Below are positions 6,638 to 16,316 of a stretch of 56,095 nucleotides of DNA, piece after piece (the first letter of the stretch is position 1; every line of letters begins with the position of its first letter). This stretch comes from Spirochaetaceae bacterium (GTDB lineage: Bacteria > Spirochaetota > Spirochaetia > CADAEX01): NCBI GenBank assembly GCA_009780675.1, contig WQZP01000001.1, forward strand, positions 70,327 through 126,421, read 5' to 3'. Under the pieces are notes generated by a model. The model did no database searches. It worked only from the letters and a program-made list of their open reading frames with translations, and had not been told where the DNA came from. The translations under genes and the position numbers were made by a program.

Positions 6638-9521
6638 ATGAAAAATATTTTTAAATTATTTGGGATTATAGTTCTTGCTGCATTAATTGGGTTTGCCATG
6701 ACAGCCTGTCCAAGCCCTGACAACAACGAGATCTGGCATGAGCCTCCACCGCATGACCCGCCTCCTAGTGCTACCTCTTTTACTGTAACTTATAGCGATA
6801 ATGGTAGCACAAGCGGCATAGCGCCCATAGATTCCACTTCGTATAACAGCGGTGCGGTAGTTACTGTTTTGGGTAATACTGGCAACCTTGAAAGAGCAGG
6901 TTATAACTTTGTTAATTGGAACACCATGGCAGATGGTAGTGGAACATCTTATACAGCAGGACAAACTTTTACTATTTCTGCAAATACAACACTTTTTGCC
7001 CAGTGGTCAACCCTCCCTTTGCTTGAAGGTACAGCAACTATTTCTGGAACATACAGAATTGGCCAAACACTAACTGTAAACACGGGCAGTATAACAGGTG
7101 GTAGTGGTGATTTCATATATCAATGGAAAGCAGATGGAGTAAATGTTGGAACAAATAGCGAAACATATACCATACAAGGCATTACCGCAGGTACACTTAT
7201 TACCTGTGTTATAACCCGCGCCAATGCAAGCGCAGCAGGCAGTGTTATAGCTACTGGTTCAAAAGTGCCATATAATATAGCAATTGAAAGAATCGGCAAT
7301 GTGGTTGGTGATTCAATAACAGCTAATTTTGAAACAGGCCATGTTGGCGATATTATTACACTTACATATACAGTTGCAAATACTGCAAATTATAATCAGC
7401 TCCATTTTAGCGGTACAGCTTTACAAATCGATTATGTTGGAAGTGCTAGCAGTGGAACAAGACTATATACTGTAAATGTAAATGATGCTGTAAATGGTGA
7501 AATTACTATAACCGCTACATTTACTCATTCAGGATTAATTCCAGACCCAATTACATTTACTAATACAGGTACCCCTTTTACCAGAGTATATGGCGATGCG
7601 TTTGCCAATGCTATTAGTACAGCACATTTGGGGACAGGGGCAATTACTTATTCCAGCTCTACTCCAACTGTTGCTACGGTAAATAGTACCAGTGGAGTTG
7701 TAACAATAATTGGAGTTGGAACTACAACTATTACTGCAAGTAAAACAGCATGTGCAATATATGCATCTGCAACACGTTATTATACTTTAACAGTAAATCC
7801 AAAACCTGTTACTATTAGCGGCTTTAACATCACTAAAGTTTTTGATGGCGATAATAATGTAACTGGTGGTTTTGGGACGCTTTCATTTATAGGGCTTGTA
7901 GGTAGTGAAACAGCCACAGTCAACACAACTGGAGTTACAGCGACATATAACAATGAATTTGTTGGAACTAATAAAGCAATTACATTTAGCGGAAACTTTG
8001 GTATGACAGGTGGTGCAGCAAACCCAAACAACTATACCATAACCCAGCCAACAGGGATAACAGGTGCAATTACTCTTGCTTCACCTTCTGCTCCAAATGC
8101 ACCTGGGCAGGGAGCAAGAACTCCTAATTCAATTACCCTTATAGCGCCGACTGGCGGCAGCCCATTACATAATTTTCTTGCAATGGAATATAGCCGAAGT
8201 AACGCATGGGAAACAACAACAAACGGAACATGGCAGCCTGGTCTAGAATTTACAGGATTAAGCTCTAGTACAGACTATCATTTTTTTGCGCGGTACAGAG
8301 ACGATTTAGCGAGAAACATTGCGTCTGTTGCAAGTGCTGGATTGTTGGTGGCAACTGTTACCCCCCCTGTTATCACAATAACTACGCAGCCAATAGCAAC
8401 TACAAATGTGACTGCTGGAGGCATAAGCGCTAATTTGAGTGTGGCAGCAAGCGCGGGTGGAGAGGCACTTAGTTATCAATGGTTTAGCAATACAACGAAT
8501 AGTAATGTTGGTGGTACTTCTGTAACCGGAGTAACAACAAATGCGAGTTTTACCATCCCGCCGACACTCGCGGCTGGAATATATTATTATTTTGTCGAGG
8601 TAAGCGCGCCTGGCGCAGTCGCCCGCCGCTCTAATGCAGCGATGGTTAGGGTGATTCCTCCTATTGAAGTGGTATTGGTAGCTGGTGGCACATTTGATTT
8701 AGGCAGGTGTCTTGGTGGTAGTGGCAATCATGGTAATTGGCATCAGATAACATTGACTCAAGATTTTCGCATAGGCAGGGTTCCAATAACTCAGGAGCAG
8801 TTTCAGATAGTGATGACAGGGAATACCAATGGTATTAGTACGAATCCAAGTCATTTTACGGAAGGCACGTCACCTCTTCGAACACAAGACCCGGTAGAAA
8901 CGAATGCGCTGCATCGCCCTGTTGAGCGGGTAAGTTGGTATGATGCAATAGTATTTTGCAATAGATTGAGTATGCAGGTAGGGCTTACCCCTGCGTATGA
9001 GATACAATGTGTTACTAATGGTGCGTGGACGACCGATCCTGTCAGATGGGGAACTGTGCCGACATCGTCTAATAATAGATGGAATAATGTTAGAATGATT
9101 CCTGGATCTACAGGTTATCGATTGCCTACCGAAGCGCAGTGGGAATTTGCTGCAAAGGCAAGGAGCAATGTGGCTAGTGGTACTGGCTTTCAATTCTCCG
9201 GGAGCAATACGGCAACAGCAGTAGCGTGGCATAGTGTTAACAGTGGAAACAGTACACGTCAGGTTGGACTTCTGCAAGCTAATGGCTTGGGGAATACAAG
9301 ACATGAGCGGGAATGTGCGGGAGTGGTGTTGGGATAGATCTGCTGCTTACACAGCTGGCGCGAAGACAGACCCTACTGGAGCGGTCTCTGGTACTGACGA
9401 CCGCGTGATGCGCGGCGGGTCGTGGGGCGGTTCGACGGTGAATTCGCGGTCTGTCAATCGGAACTACGATGTCCCGGTCAGTCGGAACAGCGGCATTGGG
9501 TTTCGTGTTGTTCGCCCCTGA
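6638..9521 (+). pseudogene. Large modular lipoprotein with C-terminal FGE/C-type-lectin domain, one frameshift (TvpA-like DGR target candidate)
   Basis: About 960 residues if one base is removed. AAGGAG (6625-6630) favours the ATG at 6638. A lipoprotein signal with an AMTAC box is followed by an InlB B-type repeat (YNFVNWNTMADGSGTSY), Ig-like modules, a BIG_2-like module (VATVNSTSGVVTIIGVGTTT) and a YDG-like module. From about residue 678 comes a formylglycine-generating-enzyme/sulfatase-modifying fold: RVPITQEQF, RPVERVSWYDAIVFCN and GYRLPTEAQWEFAAKA. At about 9288-9294 (TTGGGGAATAC) the frame shifts by one. The rest, IQDMSGNVREWCWD to GIGFRVVRP, continues in another frame to 9521. The homopolymer there allows a sequencing error or a real mutation. 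In family members this end fold is a ligand-binding C-type lectin rather than an enzyme. Confidence 0.8.
9405..9521 (+). other. Candidate variable region (VR) of a diversity-generating retroelement target
   Basis: The last roughly 39 codons, VMRGGSWGGSTVNSRS to SGIGFRVVRP, correspond to the C-terminal strands where Treponema TvpA-type proteins are diversified. The stretch is clearly GC-richer than the 2.7 kb before it. Many codons end in C (GGC, GTC, AAC, TAC, AGC), as expected if template AAC codons were changed at their adenines. No template repeat or reverse transcriptase is visible in this window. Confidence 0.45.
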
Positions 9522-9527
9522 GTTCTT

Positions 9528-9543
9528 CCCGACTTTCGTCGGG
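9528..9543. other. Perfect 6-bp stem with 4-base loop just after the VR candidate
   Basis: CCCGAC-TTTC-GTCGGG, starting 7 bases after the stop codon. The complementary strand shows a GAAA loop. DGR targets are known to need a small GC-rich hairpin downstream of the VR. A very similar palindrome followed by ATGACA is also a common dispersed REP-like sequence, so this is not proof. It is not followed by a T run, so it is not an evident terminator. Confidence 0.6.
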
Positions 9544-9553
9544 ATGACAGAAT

Positions 9554-9620
9554 CGAAGAGCTGGGTGCGAAGCGCCGACGCAAGCTACAGCTGCGGCAAG
9601 CGCGGAGTATCAGCTCTTCG
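9554..9620. repeat. 10-bp perfect inverted repeat enclosing a GC-rich segment
   Basis: CGAAGAGCTG (9554-9563) is the reverse complement of CAGCTCTTCG (9611-9620). The enclosed 47 bases are GC-rich and internally structured. The interval 9522-9749 contains no gene I can support and is made of such palindromes, unlike other intergenic regions of the window. Confidence 0.6.
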
Positions 9621-9693
9621 TTTCTCCTGCTGGTAGGCGGGAGAAAAAATAATTTTTTAGCGAGAGCAGGATTAATGCTAATGTTCTGGGTTG

Positions 9694-9712
9694 CTTTGCT
9701 GCGCTCGCAAAG
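9694..9712. repeat. REP-like palindrome (CTTTGC ... GCAAAG)
   Basis: CTTTGC-TGCGCTC-GCAAAG followed by ACGGAG. This resembles the dispersed 'TTGCTTCGCTGCGCTCGCAA-TGACGG' type of palindrome seen in many bacterial genomes. That identification is from pattern memory. Confidence 0.5.
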
Positions 9713-9749
9713 ACGGAGGGTGTGTAAGTTTTGGCTCTTTTAACCCAAT

Positions 9750-9868
9750 ATGCAAGTTTTTTTATAAGCCCCTTTGGTGAAAAATCAGTGACTGACGAAT
9801 TAAATGCTTTTCTGCGTTCCCATCGCATTGTCAATGTTGAAAAAAGGCTAATTGATGGCGAGCGGGGG
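9750..9868 (+). pseudogene. 5' remnant of an HRDC-type DGR/RT accessory protein
   Basis: After a putative ATG (9750) and one frame slip in a run of seven T's, the plus strand reads ISPFGEKSVTDELNAFLRSH and then RIVNVEKRLIDGERG. This closely resembles the N-terminus (M-Q-[VL]-x-F-F-x-I-P-V...EELNxFLRSHRVxxVE) of HRDC-domain proteins that sit next to DGR or related reverse transcriptase genes. The similarity stops at about 9868 and the downstream sequence (GC-rich, 9870-9960) is unrelated. The fragment is therefore both frameshifted and truncated. Its position just after the TvpA-like gene supports an old DGR locus. Confidence 0.5.
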
Positions 9869-9967
9869 AGCCGGAAGCAGCAATGTGCGCGTCTCCGCAA
9901 CGCTCGCGTGAGGACTAGCGCGCAGTGCAGATGCAGGCAAAACCCGCGTACTTTTGGTTCTGATCAG

Positions 9968-11005
9968 CTACAAAACCAAGTTTATTTTTTTCCCGCAGCC
10001 AGGGCAGGCAGCGCTGCCGTGCGCCATGCCAGCGATAGCAGGCACTACTTCTGTATTATACCCGCTCCTTCTTACTATAAGGCTATTGCAGGAAGGGCAT
10101 TTTGTATTGTTTTCTGCCAGCCCTGCATTGCCAACATATACATACTCAAGATACTTTGACGCAATTGACGCAAGATTTATCACTTTTGTTGGGCTTGTCC
10201 GCTCTATAGAATATTTATAAGTAGGATAATAACATGATAAATGAAGCGGAATAGACTTATCTATTGAAGCAATAAAAGAAGCAATCATCCCGATCTCTTT
10301 ATCGCTATCATTTTTACCTGGAATTACAAGGGTCGTAACTTCAACATGCGCTTTTGAGGCAGCAAGTTTTATAAAATCTTTTACAGGCTCAAGCTTCGCG
10401 CCAAGTTCATCAGTATAAAATTTTTCATTGAATGATTTTAAATCAATATTTAACGCATCAATATGCTCAAGAATAGATTCTCCGGCTTTTTCGCTTATAT
10501 ACCCATTTGTTACAAGAACATTTTTAAGATTCCTGGCTCTGAGTAACTTTGCAGTCTCTTTTACCCATTCAATATGTATCATGGGCTCTGAATAGGTATA
10601 AGCAAGGCCGATTGTGTTTGAAGATGCAGTGATTTCTGCCATCTCTTGCGGGGAGATTGTTTTTGCATTTGGATCAACTTTTGTAGATATATTGTAATTT
10701 TGGCAAAAAGGGCAGGAGAGGTTGCAGCTATAAAACCCGGCAGATAGTATTTGCGACTGTGGATAGAAGTGGTATAAGGGCTTTTTTTCAATAGGGTCTA
10801 CTGCAAGGGCGGATATTTTGCCAGCAAATGGTATTATTGGACGCAAGCTGCTGTCATATCCCCTTACATGGCATTTTCCGAATTTTTGGGCTTTAATAAT
10901 ACAAAAATTGGGGCAAAGTGTGCATTTTCCTGCTTTTTCTTGTTCAGACTGCTCAGAAAATTCAAAAAAAAGGGGCGTAAGGTTTTTTATTGATTTTTCA
11001 CTCAT
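9968..11005 (-). CDS. amrS: AmmeMemoRadiSam-system radical SAM enzyme AmrS (PflA-like)
   Basis: Radical SAM protein of 345 residues in the family once called pyruvate formate-lyase activating enzyme-like. The N-terminal cysteine-rich segment CTLCPNFCIIKAQKFGKCHV precedes the [4Fe-4S]-SAM motif C94-x3-C98-x2-C101 (CNLSCPFCQN). The TIM-barrel segments IGLAYTYSEP and LKNVLVTNGYIS follow. A C-terminal zinc-ribbon-like tail (CPSCNSLIV, CPGCGKK) fits the AmrS subgroup. The usual partners AmmeMemoRadiSam A and B are not in this window. The next upstream gene lies 54 bases away in the same direction. Confidence 0.85.
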   Translation of the reverse strand: MSEKSIKNLTPLFFEFSEQSEQEKAGKCTLCPNFCIIKAQKFGKCHVRGYDSSLRPIIPFAGKISALAVDPIEKKPLYHFYPQSQILSAGFYSCNLSCPFCQNYNISTKVDPNAKTISPQEMAEITASSNTIGLAYTYSEPMIHIEWVKETAKLLRARNLKNVLVTNGYISEKAGESILEHIDALNIDLKSFNEKFYTDELGAKLEPVKDFIKLAASKAHVEVTTLVIPGKNDSDKEIGMIASFIASIDKSIPLHLSCYYPTYKYSIERTSPTKVINLASIASKYLEYVYVGNAGLAENNTKCPSCNSLIVRRSGYNTEVVPAIAGMAHGSAACPGCGKKINLVL

Positions 11006-11059
11006 ATAAACGAAGTTTACTTTACAGTTTTAAAAACAGATTTAGGTTTATACAGAGAC

Positions 11060-11830
11060 TCAACTTTTGTTAGTCTTTGTATTTTTTTTAGGTTTATTCG
11101 TTTTATTGATTGAGAATACGCTATGCTCTAATGCTTTTTTTTCAAAATAGCTTTTGATAAAATCTGAATCATCATCATCCATATCTGTAAAAAGCAGTGT
11201 TGCGTATGACTCGTTTCTGAAAACAGTACAATCTGTTGTAATAATTTTATCTTCGATTTTTATAGAGCAATACTTTATGGTAGTTCCACGCGTCAAAAAG
11301 CTGGCTGCCCCTTCACTCAAAGAGATTGTTACCCCTTTCATGGAAATTTCAACAACTTTTCCTGTGACAAGCTCCATTGTCTCTGGATGGTTAAATATAA
11401 AGCTTATTTTATCAGAATCAATTACAAAAAATCTTCTGTTTCTTCTTGATTCTTTGGGAATAAGATGGCGTGTAAATACTGCTTTCATGCTATCTATAAA
11501 AACAGATTCTGTAACATCTTCACTAACAAGCCCGTTTACCTTAAGAAAAATAGCTTTTTCAGCCTCTTCTTTTGCAAAAAGCGCTGTTTTTAGAAGTATA
11601 AAAATAGATTCTTTGTGTGAAAAAAAGGTTCTAAGAACCACTAAAAAAGGTTCCCAATGCATTGGATAATCTTCTGCGCTAAAAATGACCATTTCTGGAG
11701 CAATTTCAGGAATATTATCCATGGCTTTAACAGGGTTTGAATAAAATATAAAGTTAAAACCAAGCGGCATAAGATGCTTTTTTATTATAGAAGTAGTTTT
11801 TTCATTTTCTGCTATAACCAGTATTTTCAT
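11060..11830 (-). CDS. Receiver-like domain plus PilZ domain protein
   Basis: A protein of 256 residues. Residues 1 to about 120 look like a degenerate response-regulator receiver (MKILVIAENEKTTSIIKKHL) without a clear phospho-acceptor aspartate in the expected place. The second half carries PilZ c-di-GMP-binding signatures: RRNRRF (about residue 130) and EISMKGVTISL about 35 residues later. A Lys/Asn-rich tail ends the protein. The start overlaps the upstream gene by 4 bases (ATGA), so the two are co-translated. It probably couples c-di-GMP to an output through protein contacts; the output is unknown. Confidence 0.78.
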   Translation of the reverse strand: MKILVIAENEKTTSIIKKHLMPLGFNFIFYSNPVKAMDNIPEIAPEMVIFSAEDYPMHWEPFLVVLRTFFSHKESIFILLKTALFAKEEAEKAIFLKVNGLVSEDVTESVFIDSMKAVFTRHLIPKESRRNRRFFVIDSDKISFIFNHPETMELVTGKVVEISMKGVTISLSEGAASFLTRGTTIKYCSIKIEDKIITTDCTVFRNESYATLLFTDMDDDDSDFIKSYFEKKALEHSVFSINKTNKPKKNTKTNKS

Positions 11831-12780
11831 TCAACCCCTCTGTTAAGAACTTCATAATCAAAAATTATCCAGATTCCATCTTCATTTCTCAATCTGTAGG
11901 TATATTCTTTTACAGCTACAAGCTGCTCATATCTAAATCTTTGCATTACAGTAACTTCTGCATTATGCTGAGTATACCATGTTTTAATAATTTCAAAAGC
12001 AGATGGCCGAAAAATTATTGCTTCAGGCGGCGCTGTTCTGTGATCTACCTGCATAGTTCTTATAAGCATTTGCCTGAATTCTTCAAGAAAATTTCTTCTA
12101 TCAGCTTCCGACATTCTTACAAACCTATCCCGCCTGTCCCTTGACCTAAGCATTATGCTTTCAAGATCAATATACAGAAAATACTTATGAAATTCATTCC
12201 TTTGAAGCGCTTCTATTGTAAATCTTACAACTTCATCCGGCGGCTTCCTGTGCCGCCTAAGGATTTCGCCTGTTTCCCGGTCGATCATCCTTTGCACTTC
12301 GCTTATACCCAAGTTAGGTCTTATTGAAAGATTTAATGTATTTGACCTTATTGATCTATTATCATACAAATTAGGAAAAAACTCAAGGTCAACAAAATAA
12401 ACACCTGCTTCTGAAATATCAAGCACATCATTCAGGCGTATATTGAACGCAAAAACCTCACCAGGCTGGATAACCATGTTGCGGAAAAAAACAGGTTGAG
12501 CAGACAATGTTGTCCTTGTAACTCTATATCTATCTCGAAGTTCGCGCCCTGTTATATCTCTAAGTGTAAATGTTGTGTTAAAATATTTTGGGTCTGCAGT
12601 CTGAAAGGTAAAGTTTCTGGGGCTATTGTTGTATAATTCTACACGAATTTCTACAATATCTCCTACATAATATATTCTTTTATTATGAAACCTTATAATA
12701 CAGGTTACATCACCTGCTACAGAAAAAAGAGGTGTTAACAGAATGAGTAAAAAATATAATAATAGTAAATACTTTTTCAA
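11827..12780 (-). CDS. Secreted protein of unknown function (spirochaetal)
   Basis: A 317-residue protein with a cleavable signal peptide (YLLLLYFLLILLTPLFSVAG). Residues 25-150 look like a beta-sandwich with YYVGDIVEIRVELYNNSPRN and a VIQPGEVFAFNIRLNDVLDI segment. This is reminiscent of Ig-like/BsuPI-type domains that describe tension on 'ordinary' and 'upper' limits of motion. The C-terminal third is charged and ends with a fold resembling an NTF2-like or SnoaL strand pattern (YTYRLRNEDGIWIIFDYEVL). I do not recognise the family. It is the first gene of the unit that includes the PilZ protein and possibly amrS. Confidence 0.7.
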   Translation of the reverse strand: MKKYLLLLYFLLILLTPLFSVAGDVTCIIRFHNKRIYYVGDIVEIRVELYNNSPRNFTFQTADPKYFNTTFTLRDITGRELRDRYRVTRTTLSAQPVFFRNMVIQPGEVFAFNIRLNDVLDISEAGVYFVDLEFFPNLYDNRSIRSNTLNLSIRPNLGISEVQRMIDRETGEILRRHRKPPDEVVRFTIEALQRNEFHKYFLYIDLESIMLRSRDRRDRFVRMSEADRRNFLEEFRQMLIRTMQVDHRTAPPEAIIFRPSAFEIIKTWYTQHNAEVTVMQRFRYEQLVAVKEYTYRLRNEDGIWIIFDYEVLNRGVE

Positions 12781-12820
12781 AGGTTTACTCCTGATACTAT
12801 TATAATTTTCGGAAGAAAAA

Positions 12821-15800
12821 ATGATAACATTATTTATAAATAAAATATTAAAAGGTCTTCAAAAGACAAAAGAATATAAAGATTTACTCGAACTTTTTAC
12901 AGAAAAAAAATTTCCCATAGTTCTTGATAGTATAAGGGGTTTTGTCCTTGCAATAATAGCAAATGATCTCTCAAAATACTCAAAAGGGCCGTTTTTATTC
13001 ATATTTCCAACAGAAAAAGCAGCAGAAAGCTTTTATAATGATTATAAATTATGCAGCAATGAGATTTTTTATTTCCCCTCGTGGGAAACTCTTCCATATA
13101 ATAGCGATACTCCTTCTCCCTATATTTACGGGATTAGGATAAATACCCTTGTCAAACTTTTATCATCAGAAAAGGGCGTTGCTAAAACCCCTCATGGGGA
13201 TAAAAAAGTTATTGCAATGTCTCAAAAAACTTTTACATCATACTTGCCTGATAAGGACTTTTTATCTCCTTTTTTTATGAGTTTTAAAAAGGGGGGTAAG
13301 ATAATAGCCGTAGATATTGGGATAAAACTTGAGCAAGCAGGCTATTTGAGGGTTCCGCGCGTAACAATTCCAGGCGAATTTGCTTTGCGAGGGGAGGTTC
13401 TTGATATTTTTATGCCAGGGATGGGCGAAGCTGTAAGGATTGTTTTTGAGTTTGAAAAAATTGAAAGTATCAAGCTCTTTGACCCCATAGACCAGCACTC
13501 CACAGATGAAACTGATGAAATAACACTATACCCAAACAGAGAGATAATTTGGACAGAAGAACTCATAAATAAAGCTTATGACAAGAAAATAATAACAAAA
13601 GAGCAGCGGGAACATCTTTTTAGTTTTAAAACAATACCTGATGAAGAGTATATTTTCCCCCATGCTTTTGAAAAAAAATCCATGATTACTGATTATGCTG
13701 GAGCAGATTCAACCCTGATTCTTGTTGATAGCGAAGTTCTTGACTCAAACAGCGATATATTTATGAAAGAGACAGAATCGCTTTCCAGGCTCCGTAAATC
13801 TGGAGAAAGTGAATCTGCTCCGTTGTCTGCTCCGTCAAAAGCCGGGGCAAGGCTTATAAGCCCTTCTGTTATTTTTCCTGATTACAAGGCAGTTATAAAA
13901 AGTATAAAAAGAAAAATTATTCTCCCTGTAATGGGAAGCGCGCTTGCTGCCGGAGAACACAGCGGGCGTGGAGAGCGCATAACGTTAGGGTATGAACCTG
14001 GAAGATCTTTTTTTGGTAACTTCAACTATCTTAAAGAAGAAATTAAAAAGCTCATTGATACAGGATATTCTGTTTATATATTTTCATCTTCAGATTTTCA
14101 ACGCCAAAGAATAGAAAATATTCTTAAAGATTTTGATGTTAATGTTGTTTTTGCTTCTGTATCTTCGGGTTTTGTGTTTCCAAAATTAAAAATAATTGTA
14201 ATAAATGAAAGTGAAATCTTCGGGCGTAAAAAACGTATTCCACTATCTGTAAAAAAATCAAAAAGCCAGGCAATCGATTCTTTTATTGAACTTAATCCCG
14301 GAGATTATATTGTTCATGTAAATTACGGAATCGGCAGATTTCTTGGAATAGACAGAATAAAAGCAGCAGGAACAGAGCGTGACTATATTCAGCTTGAATA
14401 TGCTGGTGAAGAAAAAATATTTATCCCCATAGAACAGGTCAATCTTGTCCAACGTTATATAGGAAGCGAAGGGGGAGCTCCAAGCCTCGACAGGTTGGGG
14501 GGGAAGTCATGGGAGACCAGGAAAAACAAAGTAAAACAAGCTGCCGAAGAGATTGCGAAAAAACTTATAGGTATCTACTCAAAACGCAAGAAAGCCAAAG
14601 GTTATGCTTTTCCGAAAGACAGTGAATGGCAAGTTGAATTCGAAGCTGCTTTTCCATTTGAAGAAACAGAAGATCAGCTTACATCTGCAAATGAAATAAA
14701 AACAGACATGGAAAGTAATATGCCCATGGACAGACTTTTATGCGGAGATGTTGGGTATGGGAAAACAGAAGTTGCGATGCGGGCTTCTTTTAAAGCTGCT
14801 TCTGCAGGCAAACAGGTTGCATATCTTGCCCCTACAACAATACTTGTTGAACAACATTTTGAAAATTTTAAAGAGAGATTTAAAGGTTATCCAATAAATA
14901 TCGCAATGCTTTCGCGATTTGTTTCCAAAAGCGAGCAGAAGAAAGTTTTAAAAAATATGAAAGAAGGTAATATCGATATTGTAATAGGGACACATAGACT
15001 ACTACAGAAAGATGTTGAGTTTAAAAATATTGGACTGATGATTACCGATGAAGAGCAGCGGTTTGGTGTAAAAGACAAAGAAAGAATAAAAGAGATGAAA
15101 GCTTCCATAGATTGTCTGACTCTTTCTGCTACCCCTATTCCAAGAACATTGCATATGTCTCTTCTTAAAATAAGAGATATGTCTGTTCTTAAAACCCCGC
15201 CGCACAACAGAAGACCAATAGAGACTACTGTCCAGGAATTTAATGAAGAAACAGTTGTAACTGCAATACGAAAAGAAGTTAAGCGGGGCGGGCAGGTTTA
15301 TTATCTCCATAATAAAATCGAAACCCTTGATAACGTAAGACTTTTTCTGCAAAAACTTATGCCCGAAATCCTTATTGAAACAGCTCACGGAAGAATGGCA
15401 CCGCAGGAAATCGAAGATGTTATGCGGCGGTTTATTCATCACGGTATACACGTACTTGTTTCAACAACTATTATTGAAAATGGAATTGATATACCAAATG
15501 TTAATACAATTATAATTGACAGGGCTGATATGTATGGAATATCACAGTTGTATCAGCTTAGGGGAAGGGTAGGAAGGTCCGACAGAATCGCGTATGCGTA
15601 TCTTCTTTATCCCGAAAGCAGGGCTCTTACAGAGCTGGCAATGAAAAGGCTGCAAATAATTTCCGATAATACAGAACTTGGCTCTGGTTTTAAAATAGCA
15701 TTAAAAGACCTTGAAGTGCGCGGAGCAGGGAATCTGCTTGGAAAGCAGCAGAGCGGCGAGATAGCATCAGTTGGTTTTGATATGTATTTAAGGCTTATAG

Positions 15801-16288
15801 ATGAAGCAGTGCGTGAACTTGAAAAAGACAAGACACTGGAAGAAGCTCCGGAAGTGTATCTTGAACTAACTTACACTGGTTTTATTCCAGATACATATAT
15901 AAAAGATCAGCTTGAAAAAATGGAAATTTATAAATCCATTGCTGCTGTTTTTTCGCAGGAAGAACTTGACAGACTTTACAGTGAGCTTGAAGACAGGTTT
16001 GGCCCCATTCCGGATGAAGTGGAAAGCCTTATGTCGCTTGCGGAAATAAAAGTTATCTGCAAAAAACTTTTTATAAGTTCGCTGAAAGAGAGAAAAGGGA
16101 TTCTTGAAATTGAGTTTGCAAAAGTTTCTATTATTTCGCCGGATAAAGTTATTCTCCTTATTAGAGACTCGCGAGGCCACATAAAACTGGACCCCTATAG
16201 AGCTAATGTACTTATTATCAAAACAGAGATAATAGGGCTTAAAGAAAAATCTGCTTTTTTGCGCGAAAGGCTCATGAGTTTGTTGTGA
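12821..16288 (+). CDS. mfd: Transcription-repair coupling factor Mfd
   Basis: Mfd displaces stalled RNA polymerase at DNA lesions and recruits UvrA. The 1155 residues are full length. An N-terminal UvrB-like module (FPTEKAAESFYNDY, FPSWETLPYNSDTPSPY) is followed by the RNA polymerase-interacting CarD-like domain (PGDYIVHVNYGIGRFLGI, about 485-555). Then comes the RecG-like translocase, with Walker A GDVGYGKTE (about 641), the DEEQRFGV box (about 743) and motif VI QLRGRVGRSDR. The TRCF C-terminal domain closes the protein. A GGAAG ribosome site precedes the ATG. It is divergent from the secreted-protein gene with a 40-base gap. Confidence 0.96.
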   Translation: MITLFINKILKGLQKTKEYKDLLELFTEKKFPIVLDSIRGFVLAIIANDLSKYSKGPFLFIFPTEKAAESFYNDYKLCSNEIFYFPSWETLPYNSDTPSPYIYGIRINTLVKLLSSEKGVAKTPHGDKKVIAMSQKTFTSYLPDKDFLSPFFMSFKKGGKIIAVDIGIKLEQAGYLRVPRVTIPGEFALRGEVLDIFMPGMGEAVRIVFEFEKIESIKLFDPIDQHSTDETDEITLYPNREIIWTEELINKAYDKKIITKEQREHLFSFKTIPDEEYIFPHAFEKKSMITDYAGADSTLILVDSEVLDSNSDIFMKETESLSRLRKSGESESAPLSAPSKAGARLISPSVIFPDYKAVIKSIKRKIILPVMGSALAAGEHSGRGERITLGYEPGRSFFGNFNYLKEEIKKLIDTGYSVYIFSSSDFQRQRIENILKDFDVNVVFASVSSGFVFPKLKIIVINESEIFGRKKRIPLSVKKSKSQAIDSFIELNPGDYIVHVNYGIGRFLGIDRIKAAGTERDYIQLEYAGEEKIFIPIEQVNLVQRYIGSEGGAPSLDRLGGKSWETRKNKVKQAAEEIAKKLIGIYSKRKKAKGYAFPKDSEWQVEFEAAFPFEETEDQLTSANEIKTDMESNMPMDRLLCGDVGYGKTEVAMRASFKAASAGKQVAYLAPTTILVEQHFENFKERFKGYPINIAMLSRFVSKSEQKKVLKNMKEGNIDIVIGTHRLLQKDVEFKNIGLMITDEEQRFGVKDKERIKEMKASIDCLTLSATPIPRTLHMSLLKIRDMSVLKTPPHNRRPIETTVQEFNEETVVTAIRKEVKRGGQVYYLHNKIETLDNVRLFLQKLMPEILIETAHGRMAPQEIEDVMRRFIHHGIHVLVSTTIIENGIDIPNVNTIIIDRADMYGISQLYQLRGRVGRSDRIAYAYLLYPESRALTELAMKRLQIISDNTELGSGFKIALKDLEVRGAGNLLGKQQSGEIASVGFDMYLRLIDEAVRELEKDKTLEEAPEVYLELTYTGFIPDTYIKDQLEKMEIYKSIAAVFSQEELDRLYSELEDRFGPIPDEVESLMSLAEIKVICKKLFISSLKERKGILEIEFAKVSIISPDKVILLIRDSRGHIKLDPYRANVLIIKTEIIGLKEKSAFLRERLMSLL

Positions 16289-16316
16289 TGAGGTATTTAC
16301 AATTATATTGAGGATA

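Noticed and set aside
9731-10159. 142-codon plus-strand frame as an intact gene
   Set aside because: Only its first 40 codons resemble a protein (HRDC-type); the rest is Arg/Cys-rich and overlaps the amrS 3' end antisense.
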